DNA from: Planctomycetota bacterium
GTDB lineage: Bacteria; Planctomycetota; Phycisphaerae; UBA1845; UTPLA1
DNA length: 64,000 bases
Assembly (NCBI GenBank): GCA_015654675.1
Contig: JAATGM010000020.1
Span: 186,001 to 250,000, forward strand
Direction: 5' to 3'
The notes under the pieces: model-generated
What the model was told of the DNA's origin: nothing
What the model saw: only the letters and a program-made list of their open reading frames with translations
The model's database searches: none
Shown: in pieces, positions 28,715 through 37,486 of the stretch
How positions within the stretch are numbered: position 1 is the stretch's first letter
Layout of the letters: the number at the start of each line of letters is the position of its first letter
Made by a program: the position numbers and the translations under genes

Positions 28715-29395
28715 ATGGACGTTCACCAGCCGGATAATGTCGAGCTTCGCCGGGACTATCTGTCGGCGCTGGGGTCGATTCGAAAGTGGAAGACTTTCTT
28801 CCTGATTCTTACCGTGGCCTGTCTCGCGGCGCACATGGCGGCGTGGGGTGCGGTGCGGTTCGGAATGATCGAACCCGCGCGAACAAACCTGCTGTCGGAT
28901 GAGACTCGTCCGGCGGCGACTACGCAGAAGGCGGCGCTGGACAAGAAGCAATCGGAGCAGGCGTGGAACCTGATCCGGGTCGGCTTGCCGACAACGGAGT
29001 TCGTCGGGCGGATGGCCGGACTGCTGCTGTGCGTGTCGATGCTGGTGGCGGTGTTGATCGGGCTGGCGGGGCGTCTTCCGGCGGCGGGTTACGTGCGCGG
29101 GTTTTACTGGTCGCTGATTGTGATGGCGATGTTGCTGCCGTGGGAGCGGCTTGCGCCGATGGCGGCACGTGTTCCGGGCGTATTTGTCGACGCGACGTCG
29201 CTGGAGGCGCCGCCGGTGGAATTGGGGCTGCCGAAGACACCTTCGAGCATGGAGACACTTGCGGCGGCGCTGCGATTCCTGGGATATCCGGCGGTGGCGA
29301 TTGCATTCTTGTTCATCGCGAACAATGGATTCCACCGTTCGCTGAGAGCGGCGGAGGCAAAGCCGGGCGCGAGTATTCCGATGCGGGTCGTGTAG
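28715..29395 (+). CDS. Predicted four-helix inner membrane protein
   Basis: About 226 residues with four hydrophobic segments (TFFLILTVACLAAHMAAWG near residue 30, MAGLLLCVSMLVAVLIGLAG near 105, a third near 135, FLGYPAVAIAFLFIA near 198). No family recognised. ATG at 28715 is preferred over 28679 because AGGAG lies five nt upstream. It follows the secretin-linked lipoprotein by 60 nt on the same strand and may be the last gene of the secretion operon or the first of a short run with the VKOR-DsbA fusion; a link to secretion is suggested only by position. Confidence 0.7.
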   Translation: MDVHQPDNVELRRDYLSALGSIRKWKTFFLILTVACLAAHMAAWGAVRFGMIEPARTNLLSDETRPAATTQKAALDKKQSEQAWNLIRVGLPTTEFVGRMAGLLLCVSMLVAVLIGLAGRLPAAGYVRGFYWSLIVMAMLLPWERLAPMAARVPGVFVDATSLEAPPVELGLPKTPSSMETLAAALRFLGYPAVAIAFLFIANNGFHRSLRAAEAKPGASIPMRVV

Positions 29396-29471
29396 CGCCA
29401 CGGACCGGCGGGTTTGGCGGGCGTGCGGGCTGGGGGAGCCGCGGTAGAATCCGGCGACGGAGGCGCGCGGC

Positions 29472-30746
29472 TTGACCCGATCGAAGACGTGGTTGCGAGT
29501 TCTGCTCGTTCTGGTGGCACTGGCGGGGGCCGGGATTTCACTCTTTCTGCAGGCGGGGAGTCTGGGTGGGCAGGCCGGGGCGATGTTCGCGCGGGCTTGC
29601 GGGTCCGGGCCGCGCTTTGATTGTTCGTCGGCGTTGTCGAGTCGGTGGGGGAAGCTGGGGCCGTTTCCGACGGCGACCTGGGGACTGGCGTATTTTTCAT
29701 TTCTTGCGCTTTGGTATGGTGTGGCCGGCCTGCCGAACCGGGCGGGGAGGCGATGGCACCTCATCCCGATGGGGCTGGTGGATGTCGGGGCGCTGGCGTC
29801 GTGTTATTACCTGTACGTGATGTTCGCGGTGCTGCCGGCGGCTTGTCCGTGGTGTATCGCTAGCCATATTCTGAATTTTGCGCTGCTAGCGGGAACGATC
29901 CTGGCGTGGCCGCGCGGAGCAGAGGTCGCGGGGGAGGCAGCGCGGCCGGACTGGCGGCAAGTCGGGACTGTGGTGGCGATCGGAACGGCGTGGAGCGTCA
30001 CGATCGTGGCGTTGCTGACGGCGTGGTACTACTGGGCGGCCGCGGGCGCGGCGCGGGGTGCGTATTTCGAGGCGGCGAACAACGTGGACTACGTTGTCTG
30101 GCGGCACGAGGCGGCGCGACGAATGGACGTGCCGGTGCGGGCGGATGATGTCGTGGCCGGGACGTTGAGCGCGCCGCACACGCTGGTGGTGTTTGCGGAT
30201 TTTGAGTGTCCGCACTGCGCCGAGATTGAGGCGACAGCGGCGGATCTGCTGCGGCGCTATCCGGGCCGGCTGCGGATGGTGTTCAAGCAGTATCCGATGT
30301 CGCGGGCGTGTTCCGATCAGCTTCCGGCGCGGCAGAATATTCATCGATTTGCGTGTGACGCGGCGCGGGCGGCCGAGGCGGCGCGGGTGACGGGGAGTCC
30401 GCAACAGGCGTGGAAGTATCGGCAGTTGTTGTTTCGAAATACGGAGCGCTTCGGGGAGCGTCCGTGGGTATCGCTGGCGGAACAAGTTGGGATAGATGTG
30501 AAGAAGTTTGCGGAGGCCATGGCGAGCCCGGCGACGGCCGCGCGGGTTGCGGAGGATGTCGGGCTGGGGCGGGCGCTGGACATCGATGGATCGGGGGCGA
30601 TGTTTCTGGATGGACAGCGGCTGCCGACGTGGCGCGTGACGACGACGGATGTCACGCCGCGGACGGACGAAATGGAGACGTGGCGGCTGTGGGATCGGCT
30701 GGTGGGGCGGGGCGGGGCCGGGACTACTTCCGCGCCGCAACAATGA
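29472..30746 (+). CDS. VKOR-DsbA fusion: quinone-linked disulfide-forming enzyme
   Basis: Membrane enzyme that makes protein disulfides outside the cytoplasm. Residues about 1-175 are a vitamin K epoxide reductase homologue with four or five membrane helices, the loop cysteine pair CGSGPRFDC (about 43 and 51) and the active site CPWC followed by IASH. Residues about 225-410 are a thioredoxin-fold DsbA-like domain with active site CPHC (FADFECPHC), so electrons can pass from substrate to DsbA domain to VKOR to quinone in one chain. TTG at 29472 is chosen because GGAGG lies eight nt upstream and no ATG occurs before the first membrane helix. The neighbouring Cys-rich secreted proteins are plausible clients. 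Confidence 0.9.
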   Translation: MTRSKTWLRVLLVLVALAGAGISLFLQAGSLGGQAGAMFARACGSGPRFDCSSALSSRWGKLGPFPTATWGLAYFSFLALWYGVAGLPNRAGRRWHLIPMGLVDVGALASCYYLYVMFAVLPAACPWCIASHILNFALLAGTILAWPRGAEVAGEAARPDWRQVGTVVAIGTAWSVTIVALLTAWYYWAAAGAARGAYFEAANNVDYVVWRHEAARRMDVPVRADDVVAGTLSAPHTLVVFADFECPHCAEIEATAADLLRRYPGRLRMVFKQYPMSRACSDQLPARQNIHRFACDAARAAEAARVTGSPQQAWKYRQLLFRNTERFGERPWVSLAEQVGIDVKKFAEAMASPATAARVAEDVGLGRALDIDGSGAMFLDGQRLPTWRVTTTDVTPRTDEMETWRLWDRLVGRGGAGTTSAPQQ

Positions 30747-30951
30747 GCAGCGCGACTCCGGCGGCGAGCGAGACTCCGCCGAGGATGGGCGGGATGGAGA
30801 CGCTCTTTTCGGTGTCGGCCTGGACCTTGACTACATCCTTGATGTTGAGGACCGTCTCGCGGTCGGTATAAGTGAAGTTCTTCCAGAGCAGGGCGACAAT
30901 TCCGAGAACGATCAGAATGACGCCGATAACGAGGAGCTGGGGTTTTTTCAT
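30724..30951 (-). CDS. Small conserved two-helix membrane protein
   Basis: A 75-residue protein with two membrane helices, LLVIGVILIVLGIVALL near the start and ILGGVSLAAGVALLIVAA at the end, joined by a polar loop with YTDRETV and a Thr/Lys-rich KSVSIPP segment. I recognise this pattern as a widespread small bacterial membrane protein family of unknown function but cannot name it with certainty. AGAGG lies six nt before the ATG. Its 3' end overlaps the convergent VKOR-DsbA gene by 23 nt. Confidence 0.75.
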   Translation of the reverse strand: MKKPQLLVIGVILIVLGIVALLWKNFTYTDRETVLNIKDVVKVQADTEKSVSIPPILGGVSLAAGVALLIVAARK

Positions 30952-31074
30952 GATATGCCTCTGGCTCTGAAAAGGCGACCGCGCAGGTCCTAATCAGCAT
31001 TCTAACGTGCTTTTTGGGGCTTCGCAGGGGCTGAAATGGCCGATAGACCGATGTAGAAGCTTTTCTAATCGCGT

Positions 31075-31103
31075 TTGAGGTTGGCGGTTTTGAAAGCTAG
31101 ACT
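31075..31103 (+). promoter_or_regulatory. Sigma-70-like promoter upstream of the NxxGxxAF protein
   Basis: TTGAGG (31075-31080) and TAGACT (31098-31103) are separated by 17 nt. Transcription would start near 31110 and run directly into the two hairpins at 31118-31172. Confidence 0.5.
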
Positions 31104-31117
31104 TGTGTACTCTCCCT

Positions 31118-31172
31118 TTCGCCTATGAGGCGAATCCAAGGACGCATTAAACCTCGCCCGCGTCCTTTTTTT
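31118..31172 (+). terminator. Leader with two hairpins ending in an intrinsic terminator (candidate attenuator)
   Basis: A 6-bp hairpin (TTCGCC/GGCGAA, 31118-31134) is followed by a perfect 8-bp stem AAGGACGC/GCGTCCTT (31138-31145 with 31160-31167) and a run of seven T ending at 31172. The terminator lies about 30 nt after the predicted transcription start and 43 nt before the ATG at 31215, so most transcripts would stop unless it is opened. It could be an attenuator, a riboswitch-like leader, or the end of a short RNA. Confidence 0.65.
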
Positions 31173-31214
31173 GACGTACTACCGGGGGCTGAATCCATGA
31201 TATTGGAGGTGCCG

Positions 31215-33356
31215 ATGTTCGGCGTTAAATCGAAGAATCGTCTGTTGGCTGGTGTGGTTGGTTTGCTGGCTGTGAGCGGCATGCATGCTTTGGCGGCTGT
31301 GCCCTTGCGGACGGTCGCGCTGAGCGGGCAGACGGCTCCGGGGACCGGGGCGACGTTCAATGGGTTTACGGTTCCGGTCATCAACGCCGGCGGCCGGGCG
31401 GCATTTTCGGGCACGCTCAGCGGCGCTGGCGTGAACGCCGCGAATGACGCGGGGTTCTGGACGGATTCTTCGGGGACGCTGTCGTTGCTGGCGCGCAAGG
31501 GTGACCTGGCGCCGGGCGGGATCGGGGCGGGAATTACGCTGACCCTGCTGGATGGCGCTCCATTGTCGGATTCGGGTCATGTCGCGTTTCAGGGACGATT
31601 CGCGGGTACCGGAATCGATGCGACCAATCAGGAAGCGATCTGGCTGGCGGCATCGGGCGGCGCGGCGGGACTGGTTGCGCGCACGGGCGATGCAGCGCCG
31701 GGCGCTGGACCGAATGCAAACTATGCACCGGTCTTTTCGTTGCCGGCATTGAACGCGACTGGCGCGGTGGCATTCTTCGCTAATTTGGCCGGATCGGCGG
31801 TGACTCTCAGCGACAATGTCGGCCTTTGGGCTGGGAGCGGAACTCCGACGTTGATCGCGCGGGCCGGGGACGCCGCGCCGGGCACGCCAGCGTTGACGGT
31901 TTACACGTTTTTCGAGAATCCGGCGTTGAATGACTCGGGCAAGCTGGCGGTTACGGCGTACGTGTCGGGACCGACCGTGGATGGGTTGAGCAACTCGGGA
32001 TTGTGGACGACTGGAAGCGGGGCGTTGGCGCTGTTCATTCGAGCGGGCGACGCAGCTCCGGGAACCGAGGCAAACTCGAACTTTGTCTTCTTCTTTCAGC
32101 CCTGCATCAATAATGCAAACCAGATCGCGTTTGAGGCACTGTTGACCGGGCCGAGCATTACGCCGACCAACACGACCGGCATCTGGTCGAACGGCGGCGG
32201 CTCGCTTGCTTTGATCGCTCGTACAGAGAACGCGGCACCCGGGACGCCGGCCGGTGTTACCTTTACGGATCTGGGCAGTCCGGTTCTCAGTGGTGGCGGG
32301 AAGACCGCGTTTCGCGCGACAGTGTCCGGCACGGGCATCAATGCGGGGAACGATACGGGCGTCTGGTCCGAAGGGCATGGAGCGCTCGCGCCGGTCGCGC
32401 GGGAAGGCGATCATGCGCCGGGCACCGGGTCGGGAGTCAATTTTGCGTCGTTTGGTGACCCGGTGATCAATGCGACGGGCCGGACGGCGTTCTATGCGAC
32501 GCTGACCGGAACGGGCGTGACCGGGGCAAACAACGCGGGCATCTGGGCCGAGGATGGCGCGAATTCGCTGCGGCTTATCGTGCGGAGCGGTGATTCGGTT
32601 GACGTCGCGCCGAGCGACAGCCGGACGGTGACGGGGCTTGCGATTGTCACCGGTTCGGGTGGACAGGATGGCCGGCGTCGGAGCTACAATGACAACGGCA
32701 AGCTGGCGTTTGCGGCGCAGTTCCTGGGTGGTTCGTCGGGTGTGTTCGTGACGCTTGCGGACGCCAATGACTCGGACGGCGACGGCGTGGACAACGGGCT
32801 GGACAACTGCCCGAACACGGCGAATGCGAATCAGGCGGATGCGGACGGCGATGGCCGGGGCGACGCTTGCGATAATTGCCCGAATACGGCCAACCCTGAT
32901 CAGGCGGATTCGGATGGCGACGGCAAGGGCAATGCGTGCGACAACTGTCCCAACATAGCCAATGCTGATCAGGCGGACTCAGACGGCGACGGACGCGGCA
33001 ACGCTTGCGACAACTGTCCGAATGTGCCGAACGCTGACCAGGCCGACTCGGATGGGGACGGCGTCGGTAATGCGTGCGACAACTGCCCGAACATCGTGAA
33101 CCCGGGCCAGAATGACAATGACGGCGACGGGACGGGCGACGCGTGCGACGAGTGCGGAAATGATCCGCTGAAGACGTCGCCCGGGGCCTGCGGCTGCAAC
33201 CAGGTCGACGCAGACAACAATGGAAACGGCGTGGCCGACTGTCTCGAGACGCCGGGATCAACGGGCTGCGGGACGTGCGGCGCGGGTGCGCCGCTGACGC
33301 TGGCGGCGCTGCCGTTGCTGTTCGTCTGGAGCCGCCGCCGACGGCCTAGGGCATGA
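31215..33356 (+). CDS. Secreted NxxGxxAF tandem-repeat protein with TSP3 repeats and C-terminal anchor
   Basis: Predicted exported surface protein of about 713 residues. ATG at 31215 is preferred (GGAGG five nt upstream) and gives a clean signal peptide (LLAGVVGLLAVSGMHALA); earlier ATGs at 31125 and 31197 fall in the leader. Residues about 30-500 hold about ten repeats of the type INAxGxxAFxAxLxG followed by GIWxxxG..LxLxAREGDxAPG, known from choice-of-anchor proteins; their function is unknown. Residues about 515-650 contain five thrombospondin type 3 repeats (DSDGDGxGNACDNCPN), which bind calcium. The C-terminus, CGTCGAGAPLTLAALPLLF then RRRR, resembles a MYXO-CTERM-like sorting tail. Its 3' end overlaps the convergent M64 peptidase by 11 nt. 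Confidence 0.88.
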   Translation: MFGVKSKNRLLAGVVGLLAVSGMHALAAVPLRTVALSGQTAPGTGATFNGFTVPVINAGGRAAFSGTLSGAGVNAANDAGFWTDSSGTLSLLARKGDLAPGGIGAGITLTLLDGAPLSDSGHVAFQGRFAGTGIDATNQEAIWLAASGGAAGLVARTGDAAPGAGPNANYAPVFSLPALNATGAVAFFANLAGSAVTLSDNVGLWAGSGTPTLIARAGDAAPGTPALTVYTFFENPALNDSGKLAVTAYVSGPTVDGLSNSGLWTTGSGALALFIRAGDAAPGTEANSNFVFFFQPCINNANQIAFEALLTGPSITPTNTTGIWSNGGGSLALIARTENAAPGTPAGVTFTDLGSPVLSGGGKTAFRATVSGTGINAGNDTGVWSEGHGALAPVAREGDHAPGTGSGVNFASFGDPVINATGRTAFYATLTGTGVTGANNAGIWAEDGANSLRLIVRSGDSVDVAPSDSRTVTGLAIVTGSGGQDGRRRSYNDNGKLAFAAQFLGGSSGVFVTLADANDSDGDGVDNGLDNCPNTANANQADADGDGRGDACDNCPNTANPDQADSDGDGKGNACDNCPNIANADQADSDGDGRGNACDNCPNVPNADQADSDGDGVGNACDNCPNIVNPGQNDNDGDGTGDACDECGNDPLKTSPGACGCNQVDADNNGNGVADCLETPGSTGCGTCGAGAPLTLAALPLLFVWSRRRRPRA

Positions 33357-34785
33357 GGTAATAGGCCTCGGCCTGTATGTCGCCGCCATCGAGGAGGTCG
33401 TCGGCGTTGACGTCGGCCTTATAGATGGGGCAATTGGGATTGGCGGCGACATAGGCGTCTTCGTCGAGGAGCGCCTGGCTGAGGGCCAGCGCGTCGGCTG
33501 AGGTCAGCAGGCGGTCGCAGTTCACATCTCCGGGGATGTCCGGGACGAGCAGGTTCCATTCGCGGAACTCGGTCATCCAGGTTTCGCGGGCGGACTCGTC
33601 GCGAACAAACCAGGTATTGTCCACCACTTTCACTGACAGCAGATGCGGACCGGGAGCGATGACCATGGCCGAAAGGTCGATGGTCGTTCCGGTTGCGCCG
33701 GGCAGATCCACGTCGTCGAATGACCATTGGATATCGAGCGGGTCGCCGACTGGATCGACGGGATCGACGAAGACGGTTTCGAAGCCGTTGAGGTCGGCGG
33801 CAGTGTCGGTCGCGGCGTCGATGGGGCGGACGATGTGGTAGATCTGGATGATGAGTGATTCGGCGCTGGGGAGGTTGAAGGGGCGGCCGAGGGCGCGCAT
33901 CTTGGAATTGTTGGTGGGGCGATAGACGCCGAAGACGCTGTAGTTGGCGCCCTGGAAGGTTGAGACGAGACCGTCATAGGCGGCGTTGTTGAAGTTGATC
34001 CAGTTGGACCATTTCATTCCGGAGCCCGACATCTGGGCGGCGGTGAGAATCGATACGTTAGGGTCGGGGAGTTCGGGGCCTGTGTAGGTTTGCGGGCCGC
34101 CGTAGTCGTACTCGTCGGCGAGGTTGCCGATGCTGTGGCCGAATTCGTGGACGGCGATTTCGGGGGCGGAACCGTTGCCGCCGGCAGATGTGGCGAGCTC
34201 GGAGTCGGTGTAACCGGCGCCACCGTATTTTGTGGAGTTGGCGAGGGCGAGGATTTGGTCGACGTCCGGCGCGGCGGCGGCGAATTGATAGGCCTTGGCG
34301 ACATTGATGCAGAGCAGGCGCTCGGTGCCGGCGCACCAGTAGGCCATGTCCATGGCGGTGTTGCGGCTGATTCCCTGGTTGGGGTCGTTGTCGACGCCCG
34401 AGTCGACGGAAATGACTTCGACCTGGTGGACCGCGAATAGCGGGGCATAGGTGAGGAAGGGTTGCTGCGAGAACATCGTGGACATCGCGTTGTTGGCATG
34501 CGTGTGGAAGAGGGCTTGTTGGGTTGATTGGTAGCCGTCACCCACGACGACGATGTCTACGCGGTTGTTGATTGCGCCGCGGGTGTCGAGGCCGCGCGGC
34601 TTGGCGGCCCAGTTGGGGCGAGCGATGGGAAGATTCAGGACGCCGCCGACGAGTTTCCCCTGGCTGTCGATGGAGTCGTAATACACGCGCTCGGTAGCGG
34701 CGGGTTTGTTGAGCTGGGCGAGCGCTGACGTCGCTGGGATGGCGAGGGCGGCGATCAGGCAAGGGGCGAAGGGTGCTATTCGCAT
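33346..34785 (-). CDS. Secreted M64-family metallopeptidase with dockerin-like tail
   Basis: An exported zinc peptidase of the M64 (IgA peptidase) family. Seen: signal peptide ending ALA before QLNK; the catalytic motif HEFGHSIGNLADEY (HExGH with the downstream DEY typical of M64) near residue 225; and a C-terminal dockerin-like pair of calcium repeats (GDVNCDRLLTSADALALSQ and ADVNADDLLDGGDIQA). The start at 34785 has GGAGG seven nt upstream; the longer open frame to 34893 lacks one. The dockerin suggests attachment to a cohesin-bearing partner or a structural calcium module; no cohesin is visible in this window. Confidence 0.9.
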   Translation of the reverse strand: MRIAPFAPCLIAALAIPATSALAQLNKPAATERVYYDSIDSQGKLVGGVLNLPIARPNWAAKPRGLDTRGAINNRVDIVVVGDGYQSTQQALFHTHANNAMSTMFSQQPFLTYAPLFAVHQVEVISVDSGVDNDPNQGISRNTAMDMAYWCAGTERLLCINVAKAYQFAAAAPDVDQILALANSTKYGGAGYTDSELATSAGGNGSAPEIAVHEFGHSIGNLADEYDYGGPQTYTGPELPDPNVSILTAAQMSGSGMKWSNWINFNNAAYDGLVSTFQGANYSVFGVYRPTNNSKMRALGRPFNLPSAESLIIQIYHIVRPIDAATDTAADLNGFETVFVDPVDPVGDPLDIQWSFDDVDLPGATGTTIDLSAMVIAPGPHLLSVKVVDNTWFVRDESARETWMTEFREWNLLVPDIPGDVNCDRLLTSADALALSQALLDEDAYVAANPNCPIYKADVNADDLLDGGDIQAEAYYLMP

Positions 34786-34838
34786 TGTCCGGCCTCCGTG
34801 AGACTTCAGAATAACCGATTGGTGTGGGCTCTCCCAAA

Positions 34839-35636
34839 TCATGCGATGGGTTTGGCGGGAATAACGCCGTGCGGGGCTGTGGGCCGCGTGCATGGAACGC
34901 CCTGGCGGGTGCCTTCAGCCGTGATTTTTTCGGCGGCCGGCAAGCGGGCGGCTTCTTCGGGCTTGGGTTGGCGCAGCGTGGGCAGGTTCTTGTTGACGCA
35001 GTAGCGGAGATGGTCGACGGCTTCGTCGATTTCGTCGCAGACTTTGAAGCGGTCCATGTCGGCGGGGGAGATGGTCTGATTATTCTGGAGCATGGATTTG
35101 CGGAGGAAGTCGAGCATCGGGTTCCAGAAATCTCTGACCATGAGCACGACGGGGTACTCGGGCATTTTCTGGGTCTGGATGAGTGTGAGCGATTCGAAGA
35201 GTTCGTCCATGGTGCCGAAGCCGCCGGGGAAGGCGACCAGGCCGAGCGAGTATTTCACGAACATGACTTTGCGGGTGAAGAAGTGCTGGAACTCCATCGA
35301 GTGGGTGGTATAGGGGTTGGCGTATTGCTCCATGGGAAGGGTGATATTGAGGCCGACGCTGATGCCCTTGGCGTTGAAGGCGCCTTTGTTGGCGGCCTCC
35401 ATGATGCCCGGTCCGCCGCCGGTGATGACTCCAAAGCCGCGCTCGACGAGGGTCGCGGCCATTTTTTCGGCGAGGATGTAGTAGGGATCGGCGGGCTTGG
35501 TGCGGGCCGAGCCGAAAATGGCGATGGCTTCGCCGATGCCCGCCATGAGCTCGAAGCCCTCGACGAACTCGGCCATGATGCGAAAGACGCGCCAGGTTTC
35601 GTCGGCGGGGTTCCGGTAGAGTTGTGACTCGGACAT
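34839..35636 (-). CDS. LOG-family (lysine decarboxylase-like) phosphoribohydrolase
   Basis: Cytoplasmic Rossmann-fold enzyme of the LOG family, which releases bases from nucleoside 5'-monophosphates. Seen: FGSARTKP near residue 50, GGGPGIMEAANKGA and PGGFGTMDELFE, the two diagnostic motifs forming the active site. Start at 35636 is preferred because GGAG lies seven nt upstream; an upstream in-frame start at 35675 adds 13 residues. The C-terminal 30 residues are an unconserved extension. Substrate cannot be deduced; cytokinin-type activity should not be assumed. It is separated by 53 nt from the peptidase downstream on the same strand. Confidence 0.88.
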   Translation of the reverse strand: MSESQLYRNPADETWRVFRIMAEFVEGFELMAGIGEAIAIFGSARTKPADPYYILAEKMAATLVERGFGVITGGGPGIMEAANKGAFNAKGISVGLNITLPMEQYANPYTTHSMEFQHFFTRKVMFVKYSLGLVAFPGGFGTMDELFESLTLIQTQKMPEYPVVLMVRDFWNPMLDFLRKSMLQNNQTISPADMDRFKVCDEIDEAVDHLRYCVNKNLPTLRQPKPEEAARLPAAEKITAEGTRQGVPCTRPTAPHGVIPAKPIA

Positions 35637-35734
35637 GCGTTGCTCCGGTGATCGCGATTGAGGGGCGACTCCCACGGTGGGAGCTGGTTCGATTCTACAC
35701 TGGACTTGGGGGGCGGATGGTCTAAGTTTGGGGC

Positions 35735-36469
35735 ATGCGCGAGTGGTCCATCACGCCAAATCCGGACGTTCCGTTCGAGATTCGTCATCGCGATGAGTCC
35801 CTGCTGGTGGTCGATAAGCCCAGCGGTGTCGTGACCGAGCCGGGGAAGGGGCACTCGGACGATAGTCTGCTGAATGGGCTATTCGGCGAGTTTGCCGGGG
35901 CATTGCAGAACATGGGCGAGGAGCGGGACTGGGGGCTCCTGCACCGGCTGGACAAGGACACGAGCGGGTTGTTGCTGGTGGGGCTGCGGGTCAAGGCGTA
36001 TGACGCGCTGCGGGCTTCGTTTGAGGCGCGGCAGGTGAAGAAGGTGTATTGGGCGCTGGTGATGGGGACGCCGCAGCCGGCGCAGGCGGTTTTGCAGAAG
36101 CCGATCACGGAGGTGGTCGGGCTGCGGAAGCGGGCCTCGCTGCGTCAGGATGGCCAGCAGGCGATCACGGCGTACAAGGTGTTGCAGCGGGGGGAGAAGG
36201 TGAGCTTGATCGAGGCGCGGCCGGCGACGGGGCGACTGCACCAGATTCGCGTTCACATGGCGTCGATCGGGTGTCCGGTGCTTGGGGACGAGGTGTACGG
36301 GGCGTCGGCGCGGGCGATTCGAGTGCCGCGGCTTTGTCTGCATGCGGCGCGGCTTTCATTCGTGCATCCGGAAAAGCAGCGTCGCATCGAGGTCGGCAGC
36401 TCGTGGCCGGCGGACCTGGATGCGACGCTGAAGCGATTTGGATTTCGAAAGCCGGCTCCCGGCCCCTAG
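35735..36469 (+). CDS. RluA-family pseudouridine synthase
   Basis: Isomerises uridine to pseudouridine in rRNA or tRNA. Seen: DESLLVVDKPSGVVTEP near residue 20, the catalytic motif HRLDKDTSGLLL (Asp73), and TGRLHQIRVHMA near residue 165 followed by GCPVLGDEVYG. At 244 residues it lacks the N-terminal S4 domain found in RluC/RluD, like the shorter RluA/TruC-type members. Target site cannot be assigned. It diverges from the LOG gene with a 98-nt gap and converges with the sigma factor. Confidence 0.93.
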   Translation: MREWSITPNPDVPFEIRHRDESLLVVDKPSGVVTEPGKGHSDDSLLNGLFGEFAGALQNMGEERDWGLLHRLDKDTSGLLLVGLRVKAYDALRASFEARQVKKVYWALVMGTPQPAQAVLQKPITEVVGLRKRASLRQDGQQAITAYKVLQRGEKVSLIEARPATGRLHQIRVHMASIGCPVLGDEVYGASARAIRVPRLCLHAARLSFVHPEKQRRIEVGSSWPADLDATLKRFGFRKPAPGP

Positions 36470-36493
36470 GCGCTAGCCCATGAGGCCGGGCCC

Positions 36494-36521
36494 GGCGGCG
36501 TCGAGGAGAATCTACGCCGCC
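36494..36521. terminator. Possible bidirectional hairpin between convergent genes
   Basis: GGCGGCGT (36494-36501) pairs perfectly with ACGCCGCC (36514-36521), spanning the stop codon of the sigma factor gene and lying 25 nt after the pseudouridine synthase stop. There is no T run on either side, so terminator activity is uncertain. Confidence 0.3.
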
Positions 36522-37486
36522 AGGAACCCGTCCTCCAATGCTGTTTTCAATTTTGCCAAGGCGCGGTTTTGAATCTGGCGGACGCGCTCCTTGGTTACGC
36601 CGATGATCAAGCCGACCTCTTCGAGGGTCTTGGGCATCGGGGGCATGTCACCGCCGTAGGGCTCGTCGAGGGCGAAGCGCTTGGTGATGACGGTGCGCTC
36701 GACGTCGTTGAGGGCGGCGAGATTGCGATGCATGATCGAGCGGAGGTCATCGACGCAATCGGACTCGGCGGCGACGCGGCAGTGTTCGACGTAGTCGCTC
36801 TTTTCGAGCGTGGGGTCGAACTCGGTGGGGAAGTGGCCGCGGTAGCGACTGGAGCGAACTGCGACGCGCGAGAAACTCTTGAGGATGGCGCGGCAGGAAT
36901 AGGTGCTGAACTTGAAGCCGCGGCCGCAGTCGAACTTATCGACGCTGCGGAGGAGGGCCATGTTGCCTTCGCTGATCAGCTCGGCGAAGTCGACCAGATT
37001 CAGACGGGCGCGCTTGGCCATGGCGAGGACCAGCGGCATGTTGATCTGGACGATGGCGTCGCGCGACTGGTTGGCGCTCTCGGCCCAGTGAAGGATTTCG
37101 AGGGCGGTGCGGCGCGAGAGGCGGCGGCCTGCGTCGCGGCGAGCGCGGGCGATGCGGAATCGGGCGTAGTTGAGCTGGAGGAAGAGACGCCGCTCCTCGT
37201 CGGTGGACAGGACGGCGGCCTTGGGGGCGCGCTGGCCGCTATCAAGGTCGAAGGCGGCGTTGCACCAGGGCCGGATTGAGGGAAGTGTCGAAGGCCCGTT
37301 AAAGAGCGTTCGCTCGGTGGCGGCGCGCCGGAAACTGGGGTGATCGACGAAGTATGTGGGTTCGGCCAGGACTTCGTTTAGTTTGCTAAGCTGGTTTTGA
37401 TCGAGACCCGAGACCCGGATGATCCGGACCGCGGCCGGCATGACTGCGTCGCTTCCATTCGAGCCGACGTCGGCAAACGCTCGCAT
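36512..37486 (-). CDS. Sigma-70 family RNA polymerase sigma factor
   Basis: A group 2/3-type sigma factor of about 324 residues. Seen: region 2 (AIVQINMPLVLAMAKRA, FAELISEGNMALLRSVDKFD, FKFSTYSCRAILKSF) near residues 130-195, and region 4 with a helix-turn-helix (TLEEVGLIIGVTKERVRQI) near 285-305. Region 1.1 is absent and region 3 is reduced. The start at 37486 is chosen from GGGAG about eight nt upstream; the open frame extends to 37624 but without ribosome sites. It is preceded by a good promoter about 230 nt upstream, so a long 5' leader is predicted. Regulon unknown. Confidence 0.88.
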   Translation of the reverse strand: MRAFADVGSNGSDAVMPAAVRIIRVSGLDQNQLSKLNEVLAEPTYFVDHPSFRRAATERTLFNGPSTLPSIRPWCNAAFDLDSGQRAPKAAVLSTDEERRLFLQLNYARFRIARARRDAGRRLSRRTALEILHWAESANQSRDAIVQINMPLVLAMAKRARLNLVDFAELISEGNMALLRSVDKFDCGRGFKFSTYSCRAILKSFSRVAVRSSRYRGHFPTEFDPTLEKSDYVEHCRVAAESDCVDDLRSIMHRNLAALNDVERTVITKRFALDEPYGGDMPPMPKTLEEVGLIIGVTKERVRQIQNRALAKLKTALEDGFLAA

